Positions 43,559 to 52,426 of a DNA stretch of 64,000 nt are shown here, one piece after another (position 1 is the first letter of the stretch; the number at the start of each line of letters is the position of its first letter). The translations under genes were made by a program, and so were the position numbers. The notes beneath the pieces are model-generated. The model was not told the origin of the DNA and made no database searches. It saw nothing but the letters and a program-made list of their open reading frames with translations. Source of the stretch: Lacticaseibacillus mingshuiensis (GTDB lineage Bacteria; Bacillota; Bacilli; Lactobacillales; Lactobacillaceae); NCBI RefSeq assembly GCF_016861785.1, contig NZ_BOLS01000004.1, forward strand, positions 112,903 to 176,902. Reading direction: 5' to 3'.

Positions 43559-44671
43559 TTATTTCCCCGCCGCTGCCAGGGCCTGGGTCAGATCCGCCAG
43601 CAGGTCTTCTTTGTCCTCCAAGCCCACGCTGAGGCGAATGAGGTTCGGCGTGATGCCGAGGGCGCGGCGCTGGGCGATCGGCATGTCGTGATGCGTCTGC
43701 ACATCCGGGACGGTGACGAGGCTTTCGACCCCGCCGAGACTTTCGGCGAATGAACAGACGGCCAGGTGTTGCAAAAAGGCGTTCACGTCCGTATTTTCCG
43801 TCAGGTAGAAGCTGATCATGCCGCCTTGCCCCGCGTAAAGCACCTTGCTGACAGCGGGCAGGGTCGCGAGGCCTTTCGCCAGAAACTGGGCGTTGGCGGT
43901 GTGCGCATGCATCCGCACGCTCAGCGTCTTCAGCGACCGCAGTAGCAGCCATGAGTCGAACGGGTCGAGCACTTGGCCGGTCGTGGTCAGCTGCGCGCGC
44001 AACGCCTCGGCCAGCGCGTCGGTCTTGGCGATCACCGCCCCGGCGAGAATGTCGTTATGCCCGCCGAGGTATTTGGTCGCCGAATGCACGACCAGGTCCG
44101 CACCCGTAGTCAGCGGCGTCTGGTAGACCGGGGTCAAAAATGTGTTGTCGACGGCCAACAAAATGTCGTCGCGCACCGCATGGACCGCCGTTGCAACAGC
44201 TTGAATGTCGATGATCTTCATCGTTGGGTTCGACGGGGTCTCCAGCCAGATCAGCTTCGTGGCGGGCGTGATCTTGGCCACCAGGTCCTCGATCGCTCGG
44301 CCGTCCCAGGTGGTGTAATCGATCTTGTAATTGGCCTTGCGCGTGTCAAAATAGCGGAACGTCCCGCCGTACAGATCGTCGCTGGCAATGATCTGGTCGC
44401 CGGTTTTGGTGAACGTGCTGAAGACCAGGTCGATCGCCGCCATGCCGGACGAGGTGGCCAGGGCCTGACTGCCGTGCTCGATCGTGGCGAGTTGCTGCTC
44501 AAGCAGGGCGCGCGTCGGTTCGGTCAGCCGCGAATAATCAAAGCCGGTCGACGCCCCCAGGCCGGGATGGCGGAAGGCCGTTGAAAAATACAGTGGGGCA
44601 GACACGGCACCTGTGTGGGCGTCGTCACTGCCGTTGGATCCTTGAATCAGAGTCGTTGCTAATTTTGTCAT
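43559..44671 (-). CDS. Cys/Met-metabolism PLP enzyme (cystathionine gamma-synthase/lyase type)
   Basis: 370-aa fold-type I PLP enzyme of the MetB/MetC/MetY family in transsulfuration or homocysteine synthesis. Seen: [58 protein letters not shown] and the PLP-lysine motif [16 protein letters not shown]-terminal [16 protein letters not shown] and [20 protein letters not shown] 44671 follows CCAGGAGG; the ORF continues upstream into the T-box terminator and that part is not used. The exact reaction cannot be separated by eye. Confidence 0.88.
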   Translation of the reverse strand: MTKLATTLIQGSNGSDDAHTGAVSAPLYFSTAFRHPGLGASTGFDYSRLTEPTRALLEQQLATIEHGSQALATSSGMAAIDLVFSTFTKTGDQIIASDDLYGGTFRYFDTRKANYKIDYTTWDGRAIEDLVAKITPATKLIWLETPSNPTMKIIDIQAVATAVHAVRDDILLAVDNTFLTPVYQTPLTTGADLVVHSATKYLGGHNDILAGAVIAKTDALAEALRAQLTTTGQVLDPFDSWLLLRSLKTLSVRMHAHTANAQFLAKGLATLPAVSKVLYAGQGGMISFYLTENTDVNAFLQHLAVCSFAESLGGVESLVTVPDVQTHHDMPIAQRRALGITPNLIRLSVGLEDKEDLLADLTQALAAAGK

Positions 44672-44688
44672 CTGTTTTTCCTCCTGGA

Positions 44689-44945
44689 CTAAAAAACCGC
44701 AGTTCAAAATGAACTGCGGGACGATGGACTTCGCGGTGCCACCCGGTTTTCGACTGACGTCACCGCCAGTCGCTCACGAAGCAAACTGCTTCTGCGCGGT
44801 AACGGGCGGACCCGGCCAGAGTTTGGCGAATGCTTCACCCAGGCAGCTTCAAGACCATCTTCAGCTGCATGCGGCGATCGGCTTGCACCAGGTCCGACTC
44901 GCTAGGCGTCCGCAGGCAGCGTACTCATCTTTTCTACGCTTGCGC
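44689..44945 (-). promoter_or_regulatory. T-box riboswitch upstream of the Cys/Met enzyme
   Basis: On the minus strand: a stem I region with the distal GGTGCAAGCC motif, the T-box core GGGTGGCACCGC (44733-44744), and a terminator CCGCAGTTC-ATTTT-GAACTGCGG-TTTTTT (44689-44719) just before the gene. Uncharged tRNA pairing would favour the antiterminator. A possible Met specifier ATG lies at 44856-44858 in GAAGATGGTC, but I cannot assign it firmly; Cys is the alternative. Confidence 0.85.
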
Positions 44946-45174
44946 TAATCCTAGCCCAACCAGCCAGATGGGTCAATAGTGAAAATCAGATGAGAGATCA
45001 GTGGGTGCGGTGAAGGCGAGCGCTGGGCCAAGCCACGGTGATTTTGGGGACAGATTGGCTGATGATCGACGATGGGAAAGTTATTTTAAATAAATATATC
45101 TAGTGCTGACAAGACGTCATTCTAAACGCCTTTACACCGCATATCGCGGCCACTTTACTTGCCATCAAATAAAG

Positions 45175-45204
45175 TTGACAAAACCGTTTTCACGGTGCTA
45201 TATT
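45175..45204 (+). promoter_or_regulatory. orphan promoter
   Basis: TTGACA, 18 bases, TATATT, with no gene behind it. It is followed by hairpins CAGAAG-GGG-CTTCTG (45214-45228) and ATCTCCCCCG...CGGGGGAT (45247-45282). Confidence 0.55.
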
Positions 45205-45210
45205 AATCGA

Positions 45211-45735
45211 CAGCAGAAGGGGCTTCTGGTGTGGCCACACGGAACGATCTCCCCCGAGGCAGGCGGACCCAGTGCGGGGGATACCGTACGCAAACCTAGA
45301 GTGGCTGCTATGAAGGGCATCCGAGTCAGTGGTGTCATAAATTAGGCGAGTGGGTTGTTCCACAGTTCCATCGTTTTACCAGCTTTACCAGTACCACCGT
45401 TGTCCGGCAGTAAGCATCGAGCCTTGATCACGCTGTCGCCGTTGAAATCTGATCGCGCCAAGCCCCACAAGCAAGGCGCCTGCAGTATCCTAATCTAAAA
45501 TCACGCAAACACACTGGCAATGCTTAAAACGACACCTCGACCGGTGTGTTTGTTGTACATAAGGGCCAGAATCTTTTTTTTCGATTCTGACCTTTTTTCA
45601 AAAAAGTGAGAATCGACAAAAAATCTAAACATGCACAAAAAATCGCGCCGGTTTTTGGGCACATTGACAAACTGGGAAAAACAAAGACGTTTCAACTCGA
45701 CCACGCGCACACCTGGTCAGAGTTGAAACGTCTTT
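45211..45735 (+). ncRNA. possible large non-coding transcript, unassigned
   Basis: The 900-base gap 44946-45846 has no credible gene on the plus strand, but a good promoter at 45175 and a strong hairpin terminator at 45680. Between them are several inverted repeats, including TCGATTCT...AGAATCGA around CTTTTTT-CA-AAAAAAG (about 45578-45615). An antisense peptide-coding trace (45343-45490) is an alternative explanation of part of it. Transcription is inferred. Confidence 0.3.
45343..45490 (-). pseudogene. possible gene remnant, unidentified
   Basis: One minus-strand frame reads PCLWGLARSDFNGDSVIKAR, continues to LLPDNGGTGKAGKTMELWNN and ends PLA-stop at 45343. The composition is protein-like but there is no start codon or ribosome-binding site and no family is recognised. 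It may be the tail of a lost gene or chance. Confidence 0.25.
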
Positions 45736-45738
45736 TTG
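45680..45738. terminator. strong bidirectional terminator
   Basis: AAAGACGTTTCAACT...AGTTGAAACGTCTTTTT with an extra ACCA/TGGT inner pairing. Confidence 0.85.
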
Positions 45739-45793
45739 CGTTCTGAGCGGGCGGGCAAGCGCGCCACTACCCGCTACCGACCGGAACGACACA

Positions 45794-45827
45794 TCAAAAA
45801 AGCCAGGAGACGCGCTCCTGGCTTTGG
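45794..45827 (-). terminator. terminator of the 3D-domain protein gene
   Basis: On the minus strand AAAGCCAGGAG...CTCCTGGCTTTTTTG, 20 bases after the stop at 45847. Confidence 0.88.
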
Positions 45828-45846
45828 TTGTGCTATTCAGTTGTGA

Positions 45847-46620
45847 TCAGCCAACAACGTAGACCGTTGCGTAAAGGATCCCGGCTGATGGAATTTGGCT
45901 GTTTGGCATTGCGACATCCAGCTGGTTGGGGTTCGCATAGGCGAAGCCGCCGGTGTCGTTGACGGTACGGTACCAAACTGTGCCGTTGGAAAGGACGATC
46001 TTCAATTGTGTGCCACGCGGGAACACGGACAGGTTAGCGGCAACACCGCCGTAGCCCAAGCTTGAGCCCATGGCGGCAGGATCGTAGAAGCTGAGCTTGA
46101 ACGTCCCCTTGTTGATACCAGTCGTGTTGGAGACAGTCGTGGTCGTTGTAGCCTGGCTAGCCGCAGCAGCTTTGGCGGCCGCCGCCTTTGCAGCAGCTGC
46201 CTGCGCAGCGGCTGCTTTCTGTGCCGCAAGGGCTGCAGCGGCTTTTGCAGCGGCCGCCTTTTGTGCAGCGAGCTTTTCAGCAGCGGCCTTCTTTGCAGCT
46301 GCAGCTTTGCGGGCCGCAGCGGCTTTCTTGGCAGCTGCGATCTTCGCTTCGCGTTTTTCTTCAGCGACGGCGTATGGGTTCACGCCAACGGTGATGACGA
46401 TCTTATTCGGTTGATTGCGCAAGTCGTTAGTGGCCACGATGTTGGCGGCCATGCTTGCAGCAGCGTTGTCTGAGATTGAGGTTACTTGATCGGCTTGAAC
46501 GATCTGGGTCCCGGTAGCCGGGCGCGCGATCGCTTCAACAGGTTTGTCAGATGAGTAGAACGCGAGCAGTCCCCCAAGAACTGTGAACATCGCGACTGCC
46601 ATCATTTTGATTCGCTTCAT
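45847..46620 (-). CDS. secreted 3D (double-psi barrel) domain protein with Ala/Lys-rich linker
   Basis: 257-aa exported protein, probably a peptidoglycan-active or wall-associated factor. Signal/anchor helix MKRIKMMAVAMFTVLGGLLAFYSS. Residues about 90-165 are almost only Ala and Lys (AAAKKAAAARK pattern), likely a rigid helix. The C-terminal 90 residues form a DPBB/3D fold: GTFKLSFYDPAAMGSSLGYGGVAAN, FPRGTQLKIVLSNG, VNDTGGFA and LDVAMP, which keeps the Asp motifs of resuscitation-factor-like 3D domains. No LysM is present. ATG 46620 lies 14 bases after GGGAGTG, which is far; an upstream TTG or GTG is possible. Confidence 0.8.
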   Translation of the reverse strand: MKRIKMMAVAMFTVLGGLLAFYSSDKPVEAIARPATGTQIVQADQVTSISDNAAASMAANIVATNDLRNQPNKIVITVGVNPYAVAEEKREAKIAAAKKAAAARKAAAAKKAAAEKLAAQKAAAAKAAAALAAQKAAAAQAAAAKAAAAKAAAASQATTTTTVSNTTGINKGTFKLSFYDPAAMGSSLGYGGVAANLSVFPRGTQLKIVLSNGTVWYRTVNDTGGFAYANPNQLDVAMPNSQIPSAGILYATVYVVG

Positions 46621-46938
46621 TAAAATAAAAGTCACTCCCAAAAGTGTGATTCGCGGTTTTTCAACTTAAATCTGAGAGTAGTATATCGAGCTGGTGTGTC
46701 ATGATAGTGCCAGCAAGTTTACAAATACGCCGTGGACTGTCACAATGTCATGCTCCTGTAATATTGGCGTATTCCCACTTCACTTGTCATAATTCCGTGC
46801 AAGCGTTCACACGGTGGGCTATTTTGCCGAAAAGCGGCCGCTCGCGTGGGCCAGCGCCCCACTTTACAAAAATCGTTGTACGTGCAATTTTTCACCCGAG
46901 TTCGCCATCTTACGATCCTGACGTAACAGTTGGGCGCC

Positions 46939-47036
46939 GGCCCGCAAGGTGGAAACATGCGGCAACTCAAGCACTCGACGGCAAAGGACGCCATCAAGTG
47001 CTTGAGCCGACTTAGCTGTTCCGCCATCCCGCGGCC
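46939..47036 (-). repeat. family B structured element, second minus-strand copy
   Basis: Read on the minus strand it contains GGCGGAACAGCTAAG, arm CTCAAGCACTTGATGGC-GTCCTTT-GCCGTCGAGTGCTTGAG (written as its two halves), then CGCATGTTTCCACC and GCGGGCC. The arm core TTGATGGCGTCCTT and the flanks GAACAGCTA and ATGTTTC are nearly identical to the plus-strand copy at 8917. It lies in the 485-base gap between the 3D-domain gene and the sensor kinase. Confidence 0.7.
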
Positions 47037-47105
47037 TACGCACCCTATAACAAATCCAGTCATGGTAAGATAGACGTATCCCAACGGAACTCAGGCAAAC
47101 AAACT

Positions 47106-48734
47106 ATGTTGAAACAGCTGACCAAAATTCATCGCCGGATCTCTTTTCGTGCGGTGATCATGCTGGTGATCGTGATCACGGTCGCCATTGCGCTGATCAT
47201 TTCCGGGCTTTTCGTCGCCGGGCAAACCGCGACCAATGAGGAGACCCGGACCAATCAGACCATTCATAATATCGGCGAGGCCGTGCGCAAAAATCCGGTC
47301 GTGCTCCAGCACCTCAAGGCGTATCAGGCCCCCGCGTCGGCGGATAATGCGATCGAGCGCTACACGCACCGCATTCAGACCACGATGCAAGTCGACGCGG
47401 TGGTCGTGATGAACATGGACCTCATCCGCTGGTCGCATCCGGTGAAAGATCAGATCGGCCGTTCCTTCCTATTAAGAGATGATGCGGCCAAGTCGTTGAA
47501 CGGCAAGCCCCACTATTCGAAAACAGTCGGCGTGCTTGGCCCCGAATATCGCTATTTCACCCCGGTGATCAAAGATGGCCAGCAGATCGGCATCGTCTGC
47601 ATCACCGTCACCGTGAAGACGGTTCAGGCGGAGATTCTCGCGGCGCAAAAACCGATTCTGATTGGTGGCCTCATTGGTCTGTTGCTCGGGGTGTTCGGAG
47701 CGGCGTGGGTCTCCTTGTATCTGCGCAAGCGGCTGCTGGGCATGACGCCGGATCAGATCACGGCCCAGGTCACTGAATTGACCGCGCTGCGGGAAAGTAT
47801 GTCAGATGGCTTGATCGCGATCGATGACCAGCGCGTGATCATTCAGCTCAACGCCCAGGCCAGTCAGCTGTTTCCAGCGTTGACGGCCGGCAATGCACTG
47901 ACGACAGATCTCTATGACGCGCTTTTTCATGAAGCTAAGGCGATGAATCGGCCAGTCGCGGTCAGGGGCAAGGAGCTGATCGTTTCGACCACGCCGCTGA
48001 TGGCCGGCAAGCGCAACTTGGGGCAATTGGCCCTGGTCCATGATCAATCCGATTATCAGCAGCTCGTCGCCCAGCTGGCCGGCACCAAGCAATACATCGA
48101 AGCCTTGCGCGCTCAGCAGCACGAGTTCATGAACAAATTGCAGGTGATCTCCGGGCTGGTCGAGCTCAAGCAATACGATCGCCTCCAGACGCTGGTCTTT
48201 GATTTTCATCGCGATTATCAAAGTGAGTTTGGTAGCCTTAACAGTCGCATCAAGTTGCCGGCCGTCACGGGATTTTTGCTGGCGAAGGCCAACGAAGCCC
48301 ATGAGCAGGGTAAGACGTTCACCGTGAGCGAGGACAGTCAGCTGCCGGCGCTGAGTGAGACAAATACCAAGATCGAGGCCGAATTGATCAAGGTCCTCGG
48401 CAATCTGATCGACAACGCGCTGGATGCCGTTTCGGTGAAAACAGGCACGGTTGCCGTCAGTCTGAATTATGATGAAGAAAGCCGCACTATTTTGCTTGAA
48501 GTGGCGGATAATGGACAAGGCGTTGCGCCTGCACTGAAAGACAAGATCCTGGCCAAGCATTTTTCCACGAAGGGCTCGGATCGCGGGTACGGGCTGGCGC
48601 TTGTGAATGATGTGGTCAAGGCCCATCACGGCTTCCTAGCGATCGAGGACAACGAGCCGGCCGGCACTGTGATGACCGTGGAATTACCACTGGCTGAAAA
48701 GGAGGATGCAGATGACCCAAGTGATGATTGTTGA
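47106..48734 (+). CDS. sensor histidine kinase, CitA/DcuS family
   Basis: 542-aa two-TM kinase for extracellular carboxylates. Seen: TM1 (about 17-40), a PAS-like extracellular sensor (about 45-175: QVDAVVVMNMDLIRWSHPVKDQIGRSFL, KTVGVLGPEYRYFTPVIKDGQQIGIVCITV), TM2 (about 180-200), a cytoplasmic PAS (about 225-320), the phospho-acceptor RAQQHEFMNKLQVISGL (His near 339) and ATPase boxes NLIDNALDAV and GSDRGYGLALV. It overlaps its regulator gene. Ligand likely malate or citrate by family; not proven. Confidence 0.9.
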   Translation: MLKQLTKIHRRISFRAVIMLVIVITVAIALIISGLFVAGQTATNEETRTNQTIHNIGEAVRKNPVVLQHLKAYQAPASADNAIERYTHRIQTTMQVDAVVVMNMDLIRWSHPVKDQIGRSFLLRDDAAKSLNGKPHYSKTVGVLGPEYRYFTPVIKDGQQIGIVCITVTVKTVQAEILAAQKPILIGGLIGLLLGVFGAAWVSLYLRKRLLGMTPDQITAQVTELTALRESMSDGLIAIDDQRVIIQLNAQASQLFPALTAGNALTTDLYDALFHEAKAMNRPVAVRGKELIVSTTPLMAGKRNLGQLALVHDQSDYQQLVAQLAGTKQYIEALRAQQHEFMNKLQVISGLVELKQYDRLQTLVFDFHRDYQSEFGSLNSRIKLPAVTGFLLAKANEAHEQGKTFTVSEDSQLPALSETNTKIEAELIKVLGNLIDNALDAVSVKTGTVAVSLNYDEESRTILLEVADNGQGVAPALKDKILAKHFSTKGSDRGYGLALVNDVVKAHHGFLAIEDNEPAGTVMTVELPLAEKEDADDPSDDC

Positions 48735-49422
48735 AGATGACCCGATGGTGCGGGAATTAAATGGCCAATATTTGCGGCGGGTGCTGGGCACGGACCTGAC
48801 CCTGCGCGAATTTGGCGATGCCCAATCGGCGCTGGATGCCTATCAGAGCCAGCCGGCGGACCTGATCTTGCTGGATGTCTACATGCCGACCCTGTCAGGC
48901 GCCGAGATGCTTCAGGAGATGACCGCCCGCAACTGGCATCCGCAGGTCATCATGCTGACCGCCGCCAGTGACCTCGGGCATGTGCGCGAGGCGCTGGATT
49001 ACGGGGTGCTGGATTATCTCGTCAAACCCTTTTCCTTTGCGCGGTTTCAAACGGCGATTCAGCGTTTCCAGACCGTGCAGAAAATGACTAGCGGGGATGG
49101 CTCTGTTTCCCAGACCGACCTCGACCAGCTGTTTGTCGCCGAGACGCCGGCCGAAGCAACGCCGGAGCCGACGCTGCCCAAGGGCCTGTCCGCCTATACC
49201 CTCGGCCGCATTCGCCAGCAGCTGCAGGAAATGGCGCAACCTTTCTCCAATCAAGAGGTCGCCAAGGTCGTGAAGCTGTCGCGTATTTCGACCAAAAAAT
49301 ACTTAGATTACCTGCTGGCGCAGGGCGAGGTCAGCGGGGCGGTCAAGTACTTGAAAGTGGGCCGACCGGTCACCGTGTACCGGCTAACGGACAATGAGGG
49401 GCCAACGCAAGCCCCAAAATGA
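48712..49422 (+). CDS. response regulator, CitB/DcuR family
   Basis: 236-aa regulator. Receiver: MIVEDDPMVRELN (acidic pair), LILLDVYMPTLSG (phospho-Asp near 54), IMLTAAS and YLVKPFSFARF. A short linker leads to a C-terminal HTH (about 160-225: LGRIRQQLQEMAQPFSNQEVAKVVKLSRISTKKYLDYLLAQG) as in CitB/DcuR/MaeR. ATG 48712 is used because GGAGG directly abuts the earlier ATG 48706. The convergent AEC carrier and 2-hydroxyacid dehydrogenase genes are plausible targets (inference). Confidence 0.9.
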   Translation: MTQVMIVEDDPMVRELNGQYLRRVLGTDLTLREFGDAQSALDAYQSQPADLILLDVYMPTLSGAEMLQEMTARNWHPQVIMLTAASDLGHVREALDYGVLDYLVKPFSFARFQTAIQRFQTVQKMTSGDGSVSQTDLDQLFVAETPAEATPEPTLPKGLSAYTLGRIRQQLQEMAQPFSNQEVAKVVKLSRISTKKYLDYLLAQGEVSGAVKYLKVGRPVTVYRLTDNEGPTQAPK

Positions 49423-49435
49423 GCACGGTGAGACA

Positions 49436-49475
49436 CAAAAGGGCACCGAGGAATTTTTCCTCGGTGCCCTTTGCG
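49436..49475. terminator. bidirectional terminator between regulator and dehydrogenase
   Basis: AAAGGGCACCGAGG-AATTTTT-CCTCGGTGCCCTTT. Confidence 0.92.
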
Positions 49476-49493
49476 CGTTCCAGAGACTTGCGA

Positions 49494-50498
49494 TCAGTCT
49501 TTTGGCAACGGAATATCGTTATCCGTATGGCCGGTTTGCTGCGCTTGCTCGACGTTGTCGTACGAAACGGCGATCATATCGTGCAAGGCCGGCTCCGTGT
49601 AAGAACCGATATGCGGCGTCATCAGGACCTTTGGATAAAGCTCGCGCAAGGCTTCCATATCGGCCTGCGCCAAGGCCCCATCAAACGTGTGGCCGAGCAG
49701 TTCGGTCTCGTTTTTGTAAACATCGGTGGCAAACCCGCCGAGCTTGCCAGACTTCAACGCGGCCAAGACCGCCTTGTAGTCGTTCAGCTCGCCGCGCGCG
49801 GTGTTGACCAGCATGACGCCATCTTTCATCTTGGCGATCAAGTCGGCGTTGACGAAATCATCGTTTTGGCCCTTGAAGTACGGGGTGTGAATCGAGATGA
49901 TATCGGATTTTGCCAGCAGATCGTCTTGCTCCACGAAGGTCACGAACTGGCGGGCATAGTCGCTTGGGTAAGGGTCGTATGCCAGAACCGTTGCGCCCAT
50001 GCCGTGGTACAAGCTGGCTTCGGTTGCCCCAATCTTGCCGGCGCCGATGATGCCGACGGTGCTGGAATGAATCTCCTTGGAAAAAGTGTTCGGATCAACG
50101 GCAAACTTGCCAGCGTTGGTATTGCTGGTGGCCAGGGCCGTGTGCCGATACAGCATCATGCCCAAGGTCATCGCGAGTTCCGCGACCGCATATGGGGAAT
50201 AGGCAGGCACGCGCGCGCACTTCATGCCATATTGCTTGATCGCGTTTAAGTCGATGTGGTTGAAGCCCACGGTGCGGGTCATTACATATTTGATGCCCCA
50301 TTCGTTGAACTTCGCCAGGTTCTGCGCGTCGGCGACACAATTCGCCCGTAGCATCACCCCATCTGCCCCTTTGGCCGTTTCGACATTGTCGTGGGTCAAG
50401 AATTCCGGCACCAGCTTCAGCTCATAATTGTATTTGTTGAGGGCCTTGAAATACGGCACCTCGTTGTCTCGTACGCCATAAGCAACGATCTTAAACAT
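49494..50498 (-). CDS. D-2-hydroxyacid dehydrogenase (D-lactate dehydrogenase-like)
   Basis: 334-aa NAD-dependent enzyme of the D-LDH/D-HicDH family reducing 2-oxoacids to D-2-hydroxyacids. Seen: MFKIVAYGVRDNEVPYF, RTVGFNHIDLNAIKQYG, VPAYSPYAVAELAMT, NAD motif VGIIGAGKIG, YDPYP, NTARGELND (catalytic Arg) and MTPHIGSYTEPA (catalytic His). ATG 50498 is preferred by homologues; GTG 50507, very close to AAAGGG, is an alternative. It lies 77 bases after the AEC carrier gene on the same strand and may share its transcript. Confidence 0.88.
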   Translation of the reverse strand: MFKIVAYGVRDNEVPYFKALNKYNYELKLVPEFLTHDNVETAKGADGVMLRANCVADAQNLAKFNEWGIKYVMTRTVGFNHIDLNAIKQYGMKCARVPAYSPYAVAELAMTLGMMLYRHTALATSNTNAGKFAVDPNTFSKEIHSSTVGIIGAGKIGATEASLYHGMGATVLAYDPYPSDYARQFVTFVEQDDLLAKSDIISIHTPYFKGQNDDFVNADLIAKMKDGVMLVNTARGELNDYKAVLAALKSGKLGGFATDVYKNETELLGHTFDGALAQADMEALRELYPKVLMTPHIGSYTEPALHDMIAVSYDNVEQAQQTGHTDNDIPLPKD

Positions 50499-50575
50499 AT
50501 CAGACACGCACCCTTTCTATTCACTCAGTTGTGTAGCGGCATAAGCTCGCTATTTTTCCAAAACAAGTCTGCTTG

Positions 50576-51631
50576 TTAAAACAGTCCTGCGGCATTGAGA
50601 ATCTGCAGAATCGCGATCCAAAACGGCATGGCGACAACGGCAACGATGGTCGACAGCAGCGAGGCATCCGAGGCCATGACCGCTTCGTGATCAAAGCTGA
50701 TCGCATACGCAGAGGTGACAGCGGCGGTTGGCGTGGCCATCATAATGCACATTGTGGCGATCGCCGTGTAGTCGACAGGCATGATGTGCGTCGCGTTCAG
50801 AATCAGCAGCAAAACCAAGTTGAGCAGCGGTACCAAGATGACCTTGTTGAAGCTGTAGTACCAGGAAGTCTTGTCGGACGCCGCTTCCTTGAAGGAAATG
50901 GAGCCAAGCGTGATCCCGATGGACAACCAAGCCAGCGGGGAGGTCAAGTTCGCCAGATAAGACAGTGGCTGGAAGAGCCATTTTGCTGTCTGGTCGATGC
51001 GGTAAAAGGCAACTGTTGCGGTGCCGCCAGTGGCAGCGGCCACGGTCACTTGCGGCATGGAGCCCTGGATCAGCCACAGAATCAAGCCGGCAAACGTTGC
51101 GATGACAACCGGGTTGAGGAACATTTTCTTAATATTGTCCTTGTCCATCTTCAGCCCAGACATCCGGATGTAGCCGTAGCTATAAAGGAAGATCCGGTAG
51201 CCAATGTTGAAGATCGAGCTGTACATGATCCCCTTTGGCCCAAGCACGGCGCCGACGATCGGAATCCCGAAGAACGTCGTCGACCCGAAAATAGTCAAAA
51301 CAGACAGCGTGGTCCGCTTATCGCCCTTGTACTTCAAGTACGGCAGCGGGGTGACGAAGATCAGAATCACATAGATGATGATCCCCCAGATCAGCACGTT
51401 CATCCCTTGTGCAAGCGTCTTGGAGTCGATGTCGGCCATGAATGAATTGAAAGCCAACGCCGGCAATGCGACAGAAAGAACGACTTTGGACAAGACCTTC
51501 CCAAAGTTCTCGGCAAAAGTCCCTTTCTTTCGCATGTAGAACCCAAGCAGGATGATAAAGATCACAGACGTAATGGCACTAATAATGGCACTGTTCGTGA
51601 ATGTCGCCTTGATCGCGTCTAACAAACCCAT
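50576..51631 (-). CDS. AEC family transporter (malate-permease type)
   Basis: 351-aa carrier of the auxin-efflux/malate-permease family with about ten transmembrane helices. Seen: MGLLDAIKATFTNSAIISAITSVIFIILLGFYMRKKG at the start, a central cytoplasmic loop and the NPVVIATFAGLILWL segment of the second half. ATG 51631 follows AAAGGTGG. Some lactic-acid-bacterial members carry malate or related acids. The nearby CitA/DcuS-type system and the dehydrogenase downstream fit uptake and reduction of a carboxylate; substrate is inference. Confidence 0.88.
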   Translation of the reverse strand: MGLLDAIKATFTNSAIISAITSVIFIILLGFYMRKKGTFAENFGKVLSKVVLSVALPALAFNSFMADIDSKTLAQGMNVLIWGIIIYVILIFVTPLPYLKYKGDKRTTLSVLTIFGSTTFFGIPIVGAVLGPKGIMYSSIFNIGYRIFLYSYGYIRMSGLKMDKDNIKKMFLNPVVIATFAGLILWLIQGSMPQVTVAAATGGTATVAFYRIDQTAKWLFQPLSYLANLTSPLAWLSIGITLGSISFKEAASDKTSWYYSFNKVILVPLLNLVLLLILNATHIMPVDYTAIATMCIMMATPTAAVTSAYAISFDHEAVMASDASLLSTIVAVVAMPFWIAILQILNAAGLF

Positions 51632-52180
51632 AGTATTTCCACCTTTCATGAATTGAACTCAACAACAGCTTCACCTTACCGTGCAATTGTGAATCCGTGA
51701 ACATTTTCCAACTAACGAAACCTTCAGAAACAAAAGAAACACTGTGAAAAACCGTAAGCAACCGCGCCGTAAACCGCTTTCCAGAACCTCTAGATAACGT
51801 TCACGAAGTTTCGTATCAAAGTGAAAATAGATACAGAATGTGACGACAATGAGACACACGGGATAGCCGAAGTGGACCGCGATTTTAAAAGAGCTGTCCC
51901 AGTAAAAATGCAACAGATCGCGAGGAACGTTTCAAAGCGCGGCGGGCCGGCGCAGGGAAAATCGGCTTGCTCAGTAGAAAATGCATGCGGGAAGGGGCGT
52001 GAGGCGGTGAGAACGGAGGAACTCGGACATGGAAGGCGCCTGTTCATCGCTTCGGATTGATGGCGGTTAGAAATCGGATGCGGCCGCTTGAGAAGAGACT
52101 ATTGCATCGCCTTCTCTGAATCTTTCGCAAAGGTTTTGTGTTTATGATTTAAGCTGAAGTCAAGTCAATGCTGGATGTGA

Positions 52181-52328
52181 GGGTGGGCGCTGGCCGAAAA
52201 TGGCTCAGCCCCCTCGTCGTTGTTAGCGGCAGTGCCGCTTACAACGAAAGTGAGCTTTAAGACCGCGACCTTTGCGGGCTTAAAGTCACTTGGGAGCGTT
52301 CCAGCCAATTTTCGGCCGGCGCCCACCC
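52181..52328 (+). repeat. family A structured element, copy 3
   Basis: 148 bases. Outer stem GGGTGGGCGCTGGCCGAAAA with TTTTCGGCCGGCGCCCACCC, where the GAAAA/TTTTC part replaces AGAAA/TTTCT of copy 1. Hairpin TCGTTGT-TA-GCGGC/GCCGC-TT-ACAACGA; arm AAGTGA-CTTTAAG/CTTAAAG-TCACTT. It ends about 60 bases before the DeoR-type gene's -10. The rest of the 795-base gap 51632-52426 shows only the promoter regions of the flanking genes. Confidence 0.8.
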
Positions 52329-52387
52329 GGGAATTTCGCCCAACCCCCGCTGTTTGCAGGTTGACCCCAATTTCCGAAAGTTTCAGT

Positions 52388-52393
52388 TATAAT
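52388..52393 (+). promoter_or_regulatory. -10 of the DeoR-type regulator gene
   Basis: TATAAT about 35 bases before ATG 52427; TTGACC lies 21 bases upstream, longer than usual, so the -35 is uncertain. Confidence 0.5.
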
Positions 52394-52426
52394 AGAAGCA
52401 ATAGGTTATTTAGGAGGCAGCCACAC

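Noticed and set aside
45103..45345. 80-aa reading frame downstream of the T-box region
   Set aside because: It spans a consensus promoter and hairpins and has no ribosome-binding site.
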